Made by a program: the position numbers and the translations under genes. This document shows, in pieces, positions 10,725 to 21,923 of a stretch of 64,000 nt of DNA. The notes below the pieces were generated by a model. The model searched no databases, was not told the DNA's origin, and saw only the letters and a list, made by a program, of their open reading frames with translations. Positions within the stretch are counted from its first letter, which is position 1. Each line of letters opens with the position of its first letter. The DNA comes from Macrothele yani (Eukaryota > Arthropoda > Arachnida > Araneae > Macrothelidae). The stretch is from contig CM076997.1 in the NCBI GenBank assembly GCA_039090855.1, positions 164,702,709 through 164,766,708 of the forward strand. Direction: 5' to 3'.

Positions 10725-10864
10725 TCTGACGTGCCTGCACCACAGGGCACACATGAGATAAAGGCAGTGAGAGCGCATGTCCGTGTAGCTCAGTTGGGAG
10801 AGCGACGTACTCCGGAGTGAAGGGACCCTGATTGACGCCCGGCGAGGACAAACTTGTACGTTAT
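10725..10864 (+). repeat. Right terminal direct repeat of copy 1, with second tRNA-like unit
   Basis: It holds a tRNA-like unit at 10779-10849 whose ends GTCCGTG and CGAGGAC pair at five of seven positions. The A box is TAGCTCAGTTGGGAGAG; the B-box-like region is weaker (TGATTGACGCCC). The repeat ends TTGTACGTTAT and is followed by the AATGT flank. Confidence 0.72.
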
Positions 10865-10869
10865 AATGT

Positions 10870-13527
10870 CAAGAAGTGCAGCCAGGACGCTATTAATGGA
10901 GCATTATGTAACACATTAGTGTGAGCTGGTCATGTGTAGATTTATTCAAGCGGCGAAACCATGAAAACTATATCCAGATCTTTTTGCTTCTTGCACCAAA
11001 TTTTATGAGTTGAAACATACAGTCCAGCACGTAGTAATCTCCATTAATACGCTTCACGCAGGATTGCTTTTTAGACTGATATACATTATGTAGACACGTG
11101 TACTCAGACATCCAAATATATGCAAATAAAGATGCATTTGCAGAACCAAACGAGCACGCGCAGTGTGTGTATTGGGTGCGGTATGTAAGTGGGGACATTG
11201 ATGCACATGCCAGACCGCATCGGAAACTACCATGCAGCGTGGAGCTGAAATGATGAGCTTTGAAATGCGCTTAATGGTTGGATACCCACTAAGTAATCGA
11301 TCAGAGCGCAGTAGGTATGCACGTCCTCCGCCCCAGACCTGACTGAAGAAGCCGAAACAGCAACTGCTATTTATGTTGTCAACGGTAGAGTGGAAGTGGG
11401 TCGTGTGAAGTAAGGTATCAAGCTACCCACGGTCTCATTCGGTTGTACGTACCTGGGTGTGGCGTTTGCCAGGAAAACCCTGTCAGGAGGACTGCATTGT
11501 TCCACTAGTCAAGTTTGCATTGCTTTCTTGTTTAAGGATTAACGACTTCCGTGAGCAACTCAACAGGCCACCCAATAGAAGTAATCTCTATTTGTATGTT
11601 AAAAAGAGTGACGGAAAAATTCTCATCGGCTGCCACCGGGAGACGAAACCAGGTCTTCCATTTACTCGCCGGATATGCTACCAGTGCACCACAGCGGCCT
11701 CGAATTCTCCATACTCACATGTGATTAACTGCCAAACTACATCGCAGGTTGCTTCATGGAGCCATGCACAGCGCTGGGGATTCACCATAGATGGAAAGCA
11801 GCAAGCGAACAAATAACTAGGAGGTGAATGGATAATTTATTCAAACACTCGACGTGGACCAGGAACACCAAACAAAAATCATCGCTCTTTCCACGTCAAT
11901 AAGTGAGTCTCGGAACACTGAGTCCAACAGTCCAGTCAAGTTTGAAAGGTGATCTGTGATATTGTTGAACTGCTTCTGCTTGGGAGAAATAGGTTCTTTG
12001 ATTGTGGTACACACTGCCTTACGGCCGCCAGGTGCGGAGTCATTCTGAAAATGTCCGCACTACTGACGCTATGGCTGTACTTCGGAACACATCCCTGCCT
12101 GTTTCAGCAGTACAAGTGTAAGGCCTGTGAAGGCCTAGTTTGAGGAGCAGAACATCTAGGATTCGGATTGGCCGACAGAAAGTCCCTATCTAAATTAAAC
12201 AGAACATTGGTTGGACGAGCTGGAACGCCGAATCCTATCTCGACTTGTACGAATTTCTTCCACGGCAGCTCTGCACAAAATTTGCAAAACGTAAGGCCAA
12301 AAGTTCGGTAGGGAGCCACTTTATGTTGCAGAAAGCATACGTATGCGGGTATCTGCAAGCAAGACATCTAAAAGTGAATTGGCTATGTTCTGACATAATC
12401 TAATAAATGTTCTTCTTTCCCTTTCGACCTAGGTGTCTGAATATTTTCGTCTACGTAGTATATGTCATAGACCATGGTTATCCACCACAAAGCATATCAA
12501 TTCATGGGTTTACGATCAAAGAGATCCGGTTCATGCAGTATTCTTACCGACGTTACCTTTCATATGCGTGGCAAGTGTATCACGCAGGTGAATGGCTTGT
12601 GGACAACTGCGCAGTTCAGATAGCCCACATTTTGCAGCATTACGAGTGCTGTGATGGTGCTCACGTCTGTTCTTATATCGTCCCTTTGGGCTGCTTCCGT
12701 TCGAAACTATCGCATAACATCTGAAGAGGTGGACGATGTGTTGAATTCATACATCTGAGTTTCTGCTGTATTTTGAGCTATCTATCGTGATTTGGCGACG
12801 TTATTACAGCATCGCTTTTCGATTTTCCGATCATGTTACAGTAATAGAGGACGCAAGGAGACAAATTCCCCTAGAAACGTGTGTCAATACGGATATCTTG
12901 TGAGGCAGTATACTGTGATCGTTTGCAATATGTTAAGTCCATCGGTCGAGATAACTTTCGATCGTAATCGTACTTCTTTCTCAGCTTTGTTCCTCGTTCA
13001 CTAGTTCCATAACAAAGTTGTCAACCTCGAAATTAAGTTGTGCATTATAAGACAAAAATATGGAACTTCAGGATGGTACAGCCTGAGAGGAAAGTTTCGA
13101 AAGCTAAACAAGTAAGAATCAGACTTTTAAGGAGTAAGCATAGACATATTTTTAATGTGGAATCATTTCTAGACCAACTGCGCAATGTGGCTTTTTAACC
13201 ACTGCAAATATTTAGAGGTAATAAGGCACGAACCTACGATACTCTACTTCACAAAAGTTTCCTACAAACCAGCGACCCTATGTTCTTCCTTAAAAATTCT
13301 ACAAGCGTACGTATGGTTGTCACACGTACGTAACTCTCGTGTACGAACGGAGCAGCTATGGATTAAAGACTGTCTGGGAGTTAATTGGAGGGCAGTATGC
13401 GAGGAGGATTAGAAAGAGTATACATGCATATGTGATAATTATTTTCTAATTTAGAGTTAGTTTCCAATTAAATTAAATTTCCGTCCCTTACAGTTTTCTC
13501 ATTTTGCACCAACTTCAAGGAGAGAAA
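10870..13527. other. No recognisable feature (about 2.7 kb)
   Basis: Contains an open frame of 119 codons at 11,457-11,816 (plus strand) and one of 105 at 12,407-12,724, but neither shows a domain, biased composition or splice context that I can identify. They may be chance ORFs. Confidence 0.45.
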
Positions 13528-13529
13528 TA

Positions 13530-15273
13530 CAGTGGTGCGCAAAAGTGTTACATTACCTGCAAAAACAGTGAATTTTTAAGTTGAACTCTTTGTTTAGCCA
13601 ACTAATTTTCCTAGCTATTTCGTCGTTTATTTATCATTAGACGAGACATTTAATGGATATTTTAAAACAGTCTCAGTTTTTCCTGTAGCTACTTTTGTTC
13701 TTAAGATACATTACAAAAATCATGACTAAGTCGAAGTTATGAAAAGGATCATTTATCCGATATTTAGGTTTACAGCAATAAATCGTTTTTGTAATTCATA
13801 AAGAATGAAATAACATTTCAATAAAGAATATAATGAAGCAAATTATAAAATGTACCTAATATTTCGTTGCCCAGCATTTAGCTTTGATCACAATCTTGCA
13901 TCTTGATGGCATACCCTGAAGAAGGTTTTGTAAAAGATTGGGTTGAACAATACAACTCCAAATTTGAATTACACCTTCAATAAGTTGGATTTTTAGTGTT
14001 GGCTTCTTTTTTGATAGTTCATACGACCCTTTGAACCACAAAATTTCAATAGGGTTTAAACCCGGTGATTGCGGTGGTCAATCAAGTTTCTGAACACTTG
14101 TTTTCCTAAAACCATGTTTTCACTGCTTTAGCAGGATGACAGGGAGCACTATCATCTTGAAAAATAAAATTGCCATCCTAAAGTCTTCTAGAAGATGGTA
14201 GCTTCTTGTTTTCTAATATCCAGATGTATTTCTGGGGATTTACTGTACCACCGACAATATGGTTGTTCCCAACGCCAAGTGCACACATGCAGCTCGAAAC
14301 CATGTCCTTCACCGAATGCTTTAAGAGTAGTCACTAAGCAACTTGCATGGAATTCTTCCTGCTTGAATCGCCTTACATAGGCACTACTCTGCTTCCCATT
14401 AATGTAAAATTCTGATTCATCACTGAAAAGAACATTTTCCCATTACTTGACTGTCCATAAGATATGCTCTTTTGTCTATTAAATTCTACGCTGTCTTTGA
14501 TTTGTAGTTAACAGTTGTTTACGCCTGCCTCTAAGGCCACGTAAATCATAGTGAAGTAACCTTCTCTTAACAGTAGGTGTACTAAAAGTAACATCAGTCA
14601 CTTCAGACCATCTCGGATGCAATTCAGGTGACATAGGCCTCCTGTCTGCCAAGCTTAGCTTACTGAGCACACTCTCGTGTTGGTATTAGTGGATCTGGGC
14701 CTTCCACTGTGACGCATATTTCAACGTAATATCACCGGTGTCATTTACTTTATTCAGTAGCCAAATAACTGTAGATTGATTACAGACCACTGTATCAGTG
14801 ATTTGCCTTGAAGAATATCCCTCTTCACGCAGAGCAGCTATTTTTACTCTGTCCGCTGTAAACAATTCCGCAGTTTTAACCATTATTAAGAATGTATACA
14901 AATTATACCCTAATAACAATAAGAAGAGACCACAGAAATACTTTAATAACTCTGCATCAACCTTTATAGACGCTGGAGTAGGATTAGGATAGCATTAGGA
15001 ATCAGGTGAAAGAATGTCTATGATTGAGTGTAACAACTGATACGCATCTAACGTGAATTTCAATGTGTTTATAAAATTCCATATTTAGTGTAATGGCTTA
15101 AGAACAGAAGTAACTACAGGAAAAACTAAGGCGGTTTTTGAAATCTCCATTAAATTTCAGATCTAATGTCATATAAACGATGAAATAAATATGAAAATTA
15201 GTTAGCTAAAAAAACAATTAAACTTAAAAATTCACGGTTTTTACAGGTGATGCAATACTTTCACACAGCACTG
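13530..15273 (-). mobile_element. Tc1/mariner-superfamily element with long TIRs, 1,744 bp
   Basis: The ends are CAGTGGTGCGCAAAAGTGTT and, on the complement of the right end, CAGTGCTGTGTGAAAGTATT. TA flanks both (13528-13529 and 15274-15275). The inverted similarity continues inward past 150 bp ('cagtgaatttttaagtt' vs 'ccgtgaatttttaagtt', then 'gtttttcctgtag.tact'), so the TIRs are much longer than the 20-60 bp of the other Tc1 copies here. It contains a minus-strand transposase pseudogene. Confidence 0.87.
13859..14883 (-). pseudogene. Tc1-like transposase, heavily broken
   Basis: N-terminal 'MVKTAELFTADRVKIAAL' is followed by a helix-turn-helix ('YSSRQITDTVVCNQSTVIWL'), and then, in another frame, 'VLSKLSLADRRPMSPELHPRW' and 'STPTVKRRLLHYDLRGLRGR', typical of the paired DNA-binding domain of Tc1-like enzymes. 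Further along, 'DDSAPCH'-like codons mark the second catalytic block and the C-terminus is read at 14,041-13,856. Several frameshifts; no activity expected. Confidence 0.8.
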
Positions 15274-15275
15274 TA

Positions 15276-16840
15276 TTTGTCCCATAACACAATTGGTTAG
15301 ATGAAGATAATTATGAAAACATTCCCAGAGCACATTGTGTGCTACATGGATTTCGGCTGTGTGCGCAATCTATAGATCCGTAGAATACCATAAATCTATT
15401 TATCCCTTATGCATAACGTATCTAACATGCGTGTGTAACTTTTTCCAATATGCATCAAACAAAACGTGGTGAATGAATGCGCTGATGATTTTTTATGAGA
15501 ACTTAAGTTGAACAATAAGGTTTCTTCATGTTGCGTGCCTGCGAAATACTTTCCGTCATTGTTGTGATGAGTTCATTGCGAAGAGCATCATCGAACGTGC
15601 TTTGCACAGCAGACAGATCAAAGACTGGGAAGCTGGCACGTGCTCAGTTATGCGAGAATAGGAAGCCGTGAGAGTGAACTTTCTGAACATCATTCCAGGG
15701 GTCCTTACTGGGGCGTTTGGAGTACATTCTCCCATTTCCGCGTACCCGTATTACACAACATTAAACCTCATTGGACTGTGATGAAGCACGAGAAACGTGG
15801 GATGCAGCTGGATCGATTCGCGACATCCTCTGTTGACAGATTCTCCAGATCCAGGTATCGATCCGCGTCCCAGCTCTTCACTTCCGTCTCTGTCACCCTT
15901 CAACAACCAGTCCTCACGCTCCACGCATGCAGATGAAGTTTCTCAGCATCCCAACAGGAGACAATTTCCAATGCATATAAATTGAGAGATAAGTAGGCTG
16001 ATAGGTGTTGCTCTATAGTGCGAGATGAGAAAATTTACCATCGGGGAGTTGTTCTCCAGCGAAACAACAGGAACAATAGGATCATGCTCGAAAAATGTAA
16101 AGCAGCACTATAAACTTATGTAAAAATGTAGATGGAGCAGTGAGAGTGCGTTTCTTGCTTTTATATTTACTCTGTACGTTTTCAGAAATTCTAAAGAAAA
16201 AAAAAAGAAAGGAAGTTTTTTGGAAAACGTTTATCACTGCAACATTATTAATACACTTTCATGCCAAAAGTAATCAAAAGTAAATGGCTTGATAATGTAA
16301 AAAGTAAGATTTTTCCACAAACTGCGATTAATCCATTCAAAGTGTAAACCCCAGCAGTGGCACATTTAATATCATTCTCTAAGTTAGCATTCTTAAAAAA
16401 AATTATTTCTCCGAATAAAAGTAAATCTGTAATCACAGGCGATAATTTCTAGTTTCACCCTACATTTCAGAAGTGATGACTGAAACTTAAAGGAAGTTTT
16501 GTTGATCAAATCACGTGAAATAATAAGTTGAAAAATCACACAGTTCAATTAATATTACAATTGCTAACTTTCTGCCCTTTAAAAAAATCATCTGAAACAC
16601 CGGTCAACGATTATATATTGTATTATGTAAGTAATCCCCATTTTTTGACGTAGAATAAAAATCAAAGTTTCCAAGCTTTTGCAAGTCACCCAGACGTTTT
16701 TTTCTAGGAAGGTAGACAGCAAACTGGATAATAGAACGCATCAATATTTTGAATTTGGTGACTTCACTTGACAATAAACAAAGTGATGCAAATGTAATTA
16801 CTCCTTTAAAGACACGATACATCATGTTCCTTTAGCACGC
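15276..16840. other. No recognisable feature
   Basis: A 98-codon plus-strand ORF at 15,640-15,936 is the longest frame and has no recognisable motif. The rest is AT-rich. Confidence 0.45.
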
Positions 16841-17409
16841 GTTTGGTCATTCTAGTGTAGTATCTATCCACACGGCTTTAAGCGATACTACATTCGAATG
16901 ACCAAACATTCATTTAGAATTGGAGTCAACGAGCATAAGAGAGACACAAAGAACGGCAAATTAACCACGGCCCAATCCAGAGAAGTCCGCTGATCCTATG
17001 TGGGATGGCATAAAGAAATTAGCTTCCTACTCTATCCCTAAATCCACTGCCATCAGGGAAACGTTGGAGATAATTACCAACAATGAGTCCTGCAATGATA
17101 GCGCCTCGCTAAAGTTACCACGAATTTGGAGCTAATTCTTCCAATAGAGAATACCTTTTGTTTTCCCCGCATGATTCCGCGTACTAAACGAATATCATGC
17201 TTCGTGTATTTAAATGAATAATTACATTTGCAGCTCTTCGTTTATTGTCAAGTCAAGTTAACCGCGTTCAAATTGTTGAAGCCTTCTATTATCTAGTTTG
17301 CAGTTTGCTTTCTACCTCCTTAAAAGAGCCATCTGGTTGATGTGCGAAAACGTGAAAGCTGAATTTTATTCTATGTCAATAAATTCGGATTACTAATATA
17401 GTTATACTA
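16841..17409 (+). mobile_element. Penelope-like element, 5'-truncated 3' part with GIY-YIG end and a fold-back
   Basis: At 16,913-17,140 an almost open frame reads 'RIGVNEHKRDTKNGKLTTA', then 'LASYSIPKSTAIRETLEIIT' and 'CNDSASLKLPRIWS'. This is the pattern of the C-terminal half of the GIY-YIG endonuclease domain that ends Penelope ORFs. A 3' tail follows and matches the window start (1-178 and 785-905). At its 5' side is a 24-bp imperfect inverted repeat (16841-16864 and 16884-16907, three mismatches). A mariner is inserted at 17,410. Confidence 0.62.
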
Positions 17410-17992
17410 TTGAGTTGGCCAAAAAAGTCTTTGCGTTTTTCACGCATTTTTGGAGAAACATGTCATGAAATGTAACTAACTTCATTTGAAACCGCAAGTT
17501 CATTATGTAACGTGACAGCTGACAGTTCAAGCTTGTTTGTGGAACAGAAATTGCACGATTTCGTTAACAAGTGTTTGCTTGGCGTTGATTTCAAAATTGA
17601 CAATCAAAAGAAGCATTTTCGTCATGTTTTGCTGCATTACCTCCGAAAAGGAAAAAACGCTGTGAAATCTCATAAAAATTTATTTATGTGATGTGTATGC
17701 TGAAGATTCCTTAAATCTACGGCTGTGTCAGAATTGGTTTGCGAAATTTCTCTCTAGATATTTTGATGTGAAAGATGCGCCACACTACGGAAGACAAATC
17801 GAAGTTGATGACTATAAAATAAAGGCACTGTTTGAATCCAGTCGGCGTTTAACGACACGAGAGATTACTGATAATCTGAACGTATCGAAATCGAGCGTTG
17901 AAAACCATTTAAAGCAACTGGAATACTTTAGTAAGCTCGATACGTGGGTACCACATGAGCTCGTTTGTTTTGCTCCTCATTTTTGTGTATAA
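17410..17992 (+). pseudogene. Mariner transposon, 5' part with transposase N-terminus
   Basis: The left TIR is TTGAGTTGGCCAAAAAAGTC, after TA (17408-17409). The transposase fragment reads 'LRLCQNWFAKFLSRYFDVKD', 'VDDYKIKALFESSRRLTTRE' and 'SKSSVENHLKQLEYFSKLDT', ending at 'WVPHEL', the conserved mariner motif just before the catalytic domain. Everything after it is lost, including the DDD triad and the right TIR. At the break begins a 43-bp sequence that is repeated 97 bp downstream. Confidence 0.88.
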
Positions 17993-18089
17993 TGATGGGC
18001 GCGAATGATGTAACAGCCTTTTTTTCTTAAATAAAATTTGTTGAAAACCACATGAGCTCGTTTGTTTTGCTCCTCATTTTTGTGTATAA
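17950..18089 (+). repeat. 43-bp exact direct repeat, 97-bp period
   Basis: Positions 17950-17992 and 18047-18089 are identical and start at the codons for 'PHEL' of the truncated mariner. They span the junction between mariner and unrelated DNA, so the duplication happened after, or together with, the mariner truncation. The spacer contains 'aataaaatttgttgaaa'. Confidence 0.9.
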
Positions 18090-21000
18090 ATTCACGTATA
18101 TAGCGCTTTAAGCTATGACACCTACAAGTGACCTACCACTTTCAAGGTAGTTTCGCTGAACTGCCGGGGGTTTGGCACCCCTGACGCAAACTCAAAGGTG
18201 TATGAAGACTTGTCGGCAGTTAACGCTGACGTTCTTCTCGTTCAAGAAACTAAATGCTCTCCTATAACGCCATTCCATCGTTGGCGTAGTTGGCCTTTTA
18301 AGTTCTTCCATGCGTACAGACGGTTGCAATCCGGTGGTGTTGCCTATGGCATCCACAACCGTTTGCTTCACTCACTGACTACAGTCTCTGTAAATAATTT
18401 ATACCTTGATTTGTTACAATGTTGTGTATTCTGTATTGATCATATTACCTATCACATATTTAATATTTATATTCCTGCAGATGAATCTCTCATTGACCCC
18501 CTATCTCAATGTTTACGTTCAGCACTTACAGCAATTCCCCCTGGTGATTTTTATGTCTTAGGAGGAGACTTCAATTGCACTTTGTTCCCGTCGTTGGACC
18601 GCAGCGGGCCCCTAAGAGAATTTCGTCCTATCTTAGTCGATCAGCTTACGCTACTCCACTCCGACCATCATCTTGTTGACTCTTTCCGTCATTTTCATCC
18701 AAACACGGTTTCATATACCTGGAGCAATTCACCTCGGCAAGGTTCGTCAGCAGCCCGGTTGGACCGAATTTACGTCTCCTCCGAGCTGCTCCCTGCATCT
18801 ACTGAGGCACGGCATGTGCCAACCACCTCGTCTGATCACAGAGCGGTGACGCTGTCTATCTGCGTTTCTGCACTGCCCATTACTTCACAGCGTACCTGGT
18901 CCTTTGATGATGACTTGCTTCAGGACGAAACTTTCTGTACCACAATCCGTCAATTCTTGCATGATCGTCGTCACCTTCTCGCCACAACACCAAGCGCACT
19001 CAAGTTGTGGCTCGACATTAAGTTTGAGCTTCGTATGTTAATCCGACAATACTCATTTGCTGCCCGTACTGAACGTGGTATGCAAATCAGCAACCTTCGT
19101 GGGATCCTTTCCTCGATGTCTCTCACTGATCCATCATATCCTGAAGTACAGGATGCCCTTAGAGCGCTGCTTCATCCGATGGCACAGCAAAGCTCTCTGT
19201 AGGATGAAATTACTTAATCTTTCCTCAACAGTTCACTCATATGAATTTCTCTCTCGCACGGAAAGACTACGGCGTTCATTAACTACCCTCCGACATCTCC
19301 GTCTGTCTGATGGAACTATTTCATCAGACTCAGCCACTATCTGCACACAGGTTCGTCAATTTTTTCAAGATAAATTCCGAGCGGTAGTGCAGACTCACTC
19401 TCTTTCATCATCCCCCCTTCTTCGTGCTCTTCCGCAGGTCCCCTCACAACTCTGTCCTTCTCTTCTCGCGGCCTTTTCCCCCACTGAACTAAGAGAGGCT
19501 TTTGCCTCTCTAAATCCTCATGCCTCTCCTGGACCTGACGGCCTTCCTCTTTCCTTTTACCGTGCTTTTCATTCATCTCTTCTCCCCTTCCTTCTCGCCT
19601 GTTTCTCCGCAGCTCAATCTTCTTCTGCACTGCCGCCGGAGTTTACGGTGGCCCACGTCATTCTTTTGCCGAAGAAGGGAGACTCCCCTGGACCTGCAAA
19701 ATTGGCGTCCTATTTCCATTCTACTCGACTATAAATTCTTTACTAAACTCCTTTCCCGTCGTTTGAATCTTGTTCTTCCTTTCATCCTTTCGCCCGACCA
19801 GCCATACACTGTGCCTGGTCGGTCTATCGCTAACAACATCTCTTTTGTTCACAACCTTGTTTTTCTTGCTTGTAAATTTTCTGAACCCCTTGCCTTGCTT
19901 AACATTGATCAGAAATCAGCCTTCGATAACATTTCTCACGACTATCTTTCTGTTACTCTTCATAGCTTTGGTTTCCCCTCTTCTTTGGTTACTCTTTTAC
20001 TTAGTCTCTATCGGGGCACCCATTTTCATGTCCGGGCAGCCTCCTTTCTGACGGCTTCAATTCCTTTTCAACGTGGAATTAGGCAGGGTTGCCCCCTCTC
20101 GGGGCAACTTTTTGCATTAGCCTTTGAACCGTTCCTGATTGCTGCTCATCGCTCTCTTCGATCTTCGCTGCCGCCTACCGTTGCAAGTACGCGACATCAC
20201 GAATATACTTTTTCCGCTTATGCAGACGATGCGACGTTTTCTATCAGGAGAGATGCTCAGTTTGAAGAACTGCTCATCGCCTATCACCAATATGCTGCTG
20301 TTTCGGGGGCTTCACTTAATGTCTCTAAGAGTACTGGTCTCTGGTGTGGGTCTTGGATAGGCCGCACTGACTCCCCTTGGGGAGCGGTGTGGTCATCCTC
20401 GACCCAGAAGATTCTCGGCACCTATGCTGGTCATCCGTTTACCGCTAGACAAGCAACATGGACCAACCTTTTCCCAAGGCTTCGGCGCCGAGCTGCGTAT
20501 TGGCGTTTCGTCTTTCCATTTACATCTTATTTTCAACGTGCACATATTGTCCAGAGTTACCTGCTCTCACTATGTACATATTCCTGGAATTCAACAGTTT
20601 ACTTGGCCTCTCGTCTTACTGACATCAATAGTCAGTTCACTTCCGTCATCTGGCAGACCAAACATTGGTCGGCGGCCCAGACATTGTATCTTCCTGAGTC
20701 GCATGGTGGCATCCGGCTCATTGATATTCATCAATACTATAGAGCGTACCGTATTAAAACTTTTCTACGTCTGCTTACCTCTCCCTCTCCTTCTCTTGTG
20801 ATATCTTTTGATGCACTTCTTTCTGTCTATGATCCGTCCTTCACTTTTCTTCTTTTCCTCCGGATGGATTATTACACCCTTCCTTTCTCTAACATTCCGT
20901 CTACTATCTCTGAAGCTCTTACGTTTTTCCGGTCCCTTCCTCTTTCCCGGGCTCCTCCTGCCACCACTATTGATCTCCTTGTCAAACCGCTCTTCTTTTT

Positions 21001-21269
21001 CTCACTGATCCACCCTCCTAACCAACCTTTCTTTCTCCTCCCACTCTGGGTTCGTTCTGGCATCTTAACAGTCAACGCCTTGATTACTGCTAACCTCTCT
21101 TGGAAACCCATTACTTCCCTTTTACCTACTCCTACTCCTTCTCTCGAGGAAGAGTATGCCCTCCTTCGCACTTCCCTCCTCTCTCTATACCCTGCTTTGG
21201 TTACTGCCGACGGACTACGTGTTGTCTCTGTACCCAGTCTTCCTATTCCTTTCTTTCTTCCTCTCCTTG

Positions 21270-21314
21270 ACTCTGTCGTCCCTGTGCTTTCCTTCAGCAC
21301 AGGGGCGACAGAGT
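21270..21314 (+). other. Hairpin 1 at the LINE 3' end
   Basis: Arms 21270-21288 and 21296-21314 (19 bp each) pair throughout, with one T:G position that is a wobble pair in RNA; the loop is 7 nt, ttccttc. It overlaps the last codons of the LINE ORF. Confidence 0.9.
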
Positions 21315-21317
21315 GGA

Positions 21318-21364
21318 AAATGGAAGCTCCTGCACCTGAAGCTCAGGTGCAGGAGCTTCCATTT
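21318..21364 (+). other. Hairpin 2 at the LINE 3' end
   Basis: Perfect 22-bp arms, 21318-21339 and 21343-21364, with a 3-nt loop AGC. It starts 3 nt after hairpin 1 and ends 12 nt before the ORF stop. Confidence 0.95.
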
Positions 21365-21572
21365 ACTGTTGAAGTGTAGAATTCGATAAAGAGTGAAATA
21401 CAATATCCCTGAGAAGTCGAGATTTTAAACCATTCCAATCACAGAAGAGTTAGGTATCGTAAAACGAATGATTGAGTCATGTTTAGTGACTATAGGCAGA
21501 GTAGAAACTTTGGAATGGGACACCATATTTGTAGAAGAACAATACTGAGGAAGCTACACAGCATTAGCAAGG

Positions 21573-21923
21573 TTGCGTGCCAAATCAGAGCCACCCTGTG
21601 GCGGTGGCATATTGGACGAGCACGTTCGAGGAGTCACAGCTTCACTAGCAGTTGGAAAAAATCGAGGACCAGAAGAGGAAGTTCTGGGTGGAACAGATGC
21701 ACGACGAGAGCGAAGTGACGTTTTATTATGCATAGATGATCCAGAAGTGATGGAGGATGACGTCATTGTGAAAGGAAACGAAGCAACGATTCGGGTAACT
21801 AAAGTAGTAGCCACAGTGACGACACGTGACGTCATGGAGAAAAGTGACCAAGCAGCAAGAAGTAGGTACAGTAGTGGGGAAGATGACGCCATTGATGACT
21901 GCATTAAACAAGACTTGGTGTGA
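21573..21923 (+). CDS. Unassigned ORF of 116 codons
   Basis: I do not recognise the product. It begins 'MRAKSEPPCGGGILDEHVRG' and is charged and hydrophilic, with no membrane segment or known motif. The local DNA is richer in CpG than its surroundings and includes two perfect TGACGTCA palindromes (21758-21765 and 21827-21834). An ORF of the same length is open on the opposite strand, a warning that this may be a composition effect. Possible 5' part or remnant of another retroelement. Confidence 0.25.
   Translation: MRAKSEPPCGGGILDEHVRGVTASLAVGKNRGPEEEVLGGTDARRERSDVLLCIDDPEVMEDDVIVKGNEATIRVTKVVATVTTRDVMEKSDQAARSRYSSGEDDAIDDCIKQDLV

Larger units (their letters stand above)
10300..10864 (+). 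mobile_element. Miniature LTR-type element with tRNA-like genes in its terminal repeats (copy 1)
   Basis: A 565-bp unit with two direct terminal repeats (10300-10446 and 10725-10864) around a 278-bp internal region that has no coding capacity. Repeats start TGTGACGTGCC (or TCTGACGTGCC) and end CGTTAT (or GGTTAT). Flanks TATGT (10295-10299) and AATGT (10865-10869) look like a 5-bp target duplication with one mismatch. Just after the left repeat comes GCGCCCGAAC, matching a primer-binding site. Just before the right repeat is a long purine run (gggaagggggaggaggaaga). This is the layout of a TRIM, a tiny non-autonomous LTR retrotransposon. Each repeat also holds a 71-nt tRNA-like sequence. The same architecture recurs at 37,070-37,645. 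The alternative, a dimeric SINE, does not explain the primer site, purine tract and 5-bp duplication. Confidence 0.78.
18129..21379 (+). pseudogene. Tx1/L1-like LINE ORF2 (endonuclease + reverse transcriptase), two frameshifts
   Basis: This encodes a retrotransposon replication protein that nicks target DNA and reverse-transcribes its RNA. The apurinic-type endonuclease lies at 18,129-18,880: 'VVSLNCRGFG', 'VLLVQETKC', 'GGDFNCTLFPSLDRSG', 'ARLDRIYVS', 'SSDHRAV'. The reverse transcriptase follows: 'PHASPGPDGLPLSFY', 'VILLPKKGD', 'NWRPISIL', 'LLNIDQKSAFDNISHDYL' (first Asp), 'GIRQGCPLSGQLFALAFEP' and 'SAYADDATF' (active-site YADD). The C-terminal region runs to a stop at 21,379. Frame changes are needed near 19,190 and 19,690; otherwise it is open. 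There is no start Met before the endonuclease (TGA ends at 18,128), so the element is 5'-truncated. DRSG and LDRIYVS suggest the Tx1 branch of the L1 group, from memory of the family. Confidence 0.85.

Noticed and set aside
20872..21300. Minus-strand ORF of 142 codons, Arg/Glu/Lys-rich
   Set aside because: It lies wholly antisense to the LINE reverse transcriptase and its composition mirrors the Ser/Leu/Pro/Phe-rich sense strand.
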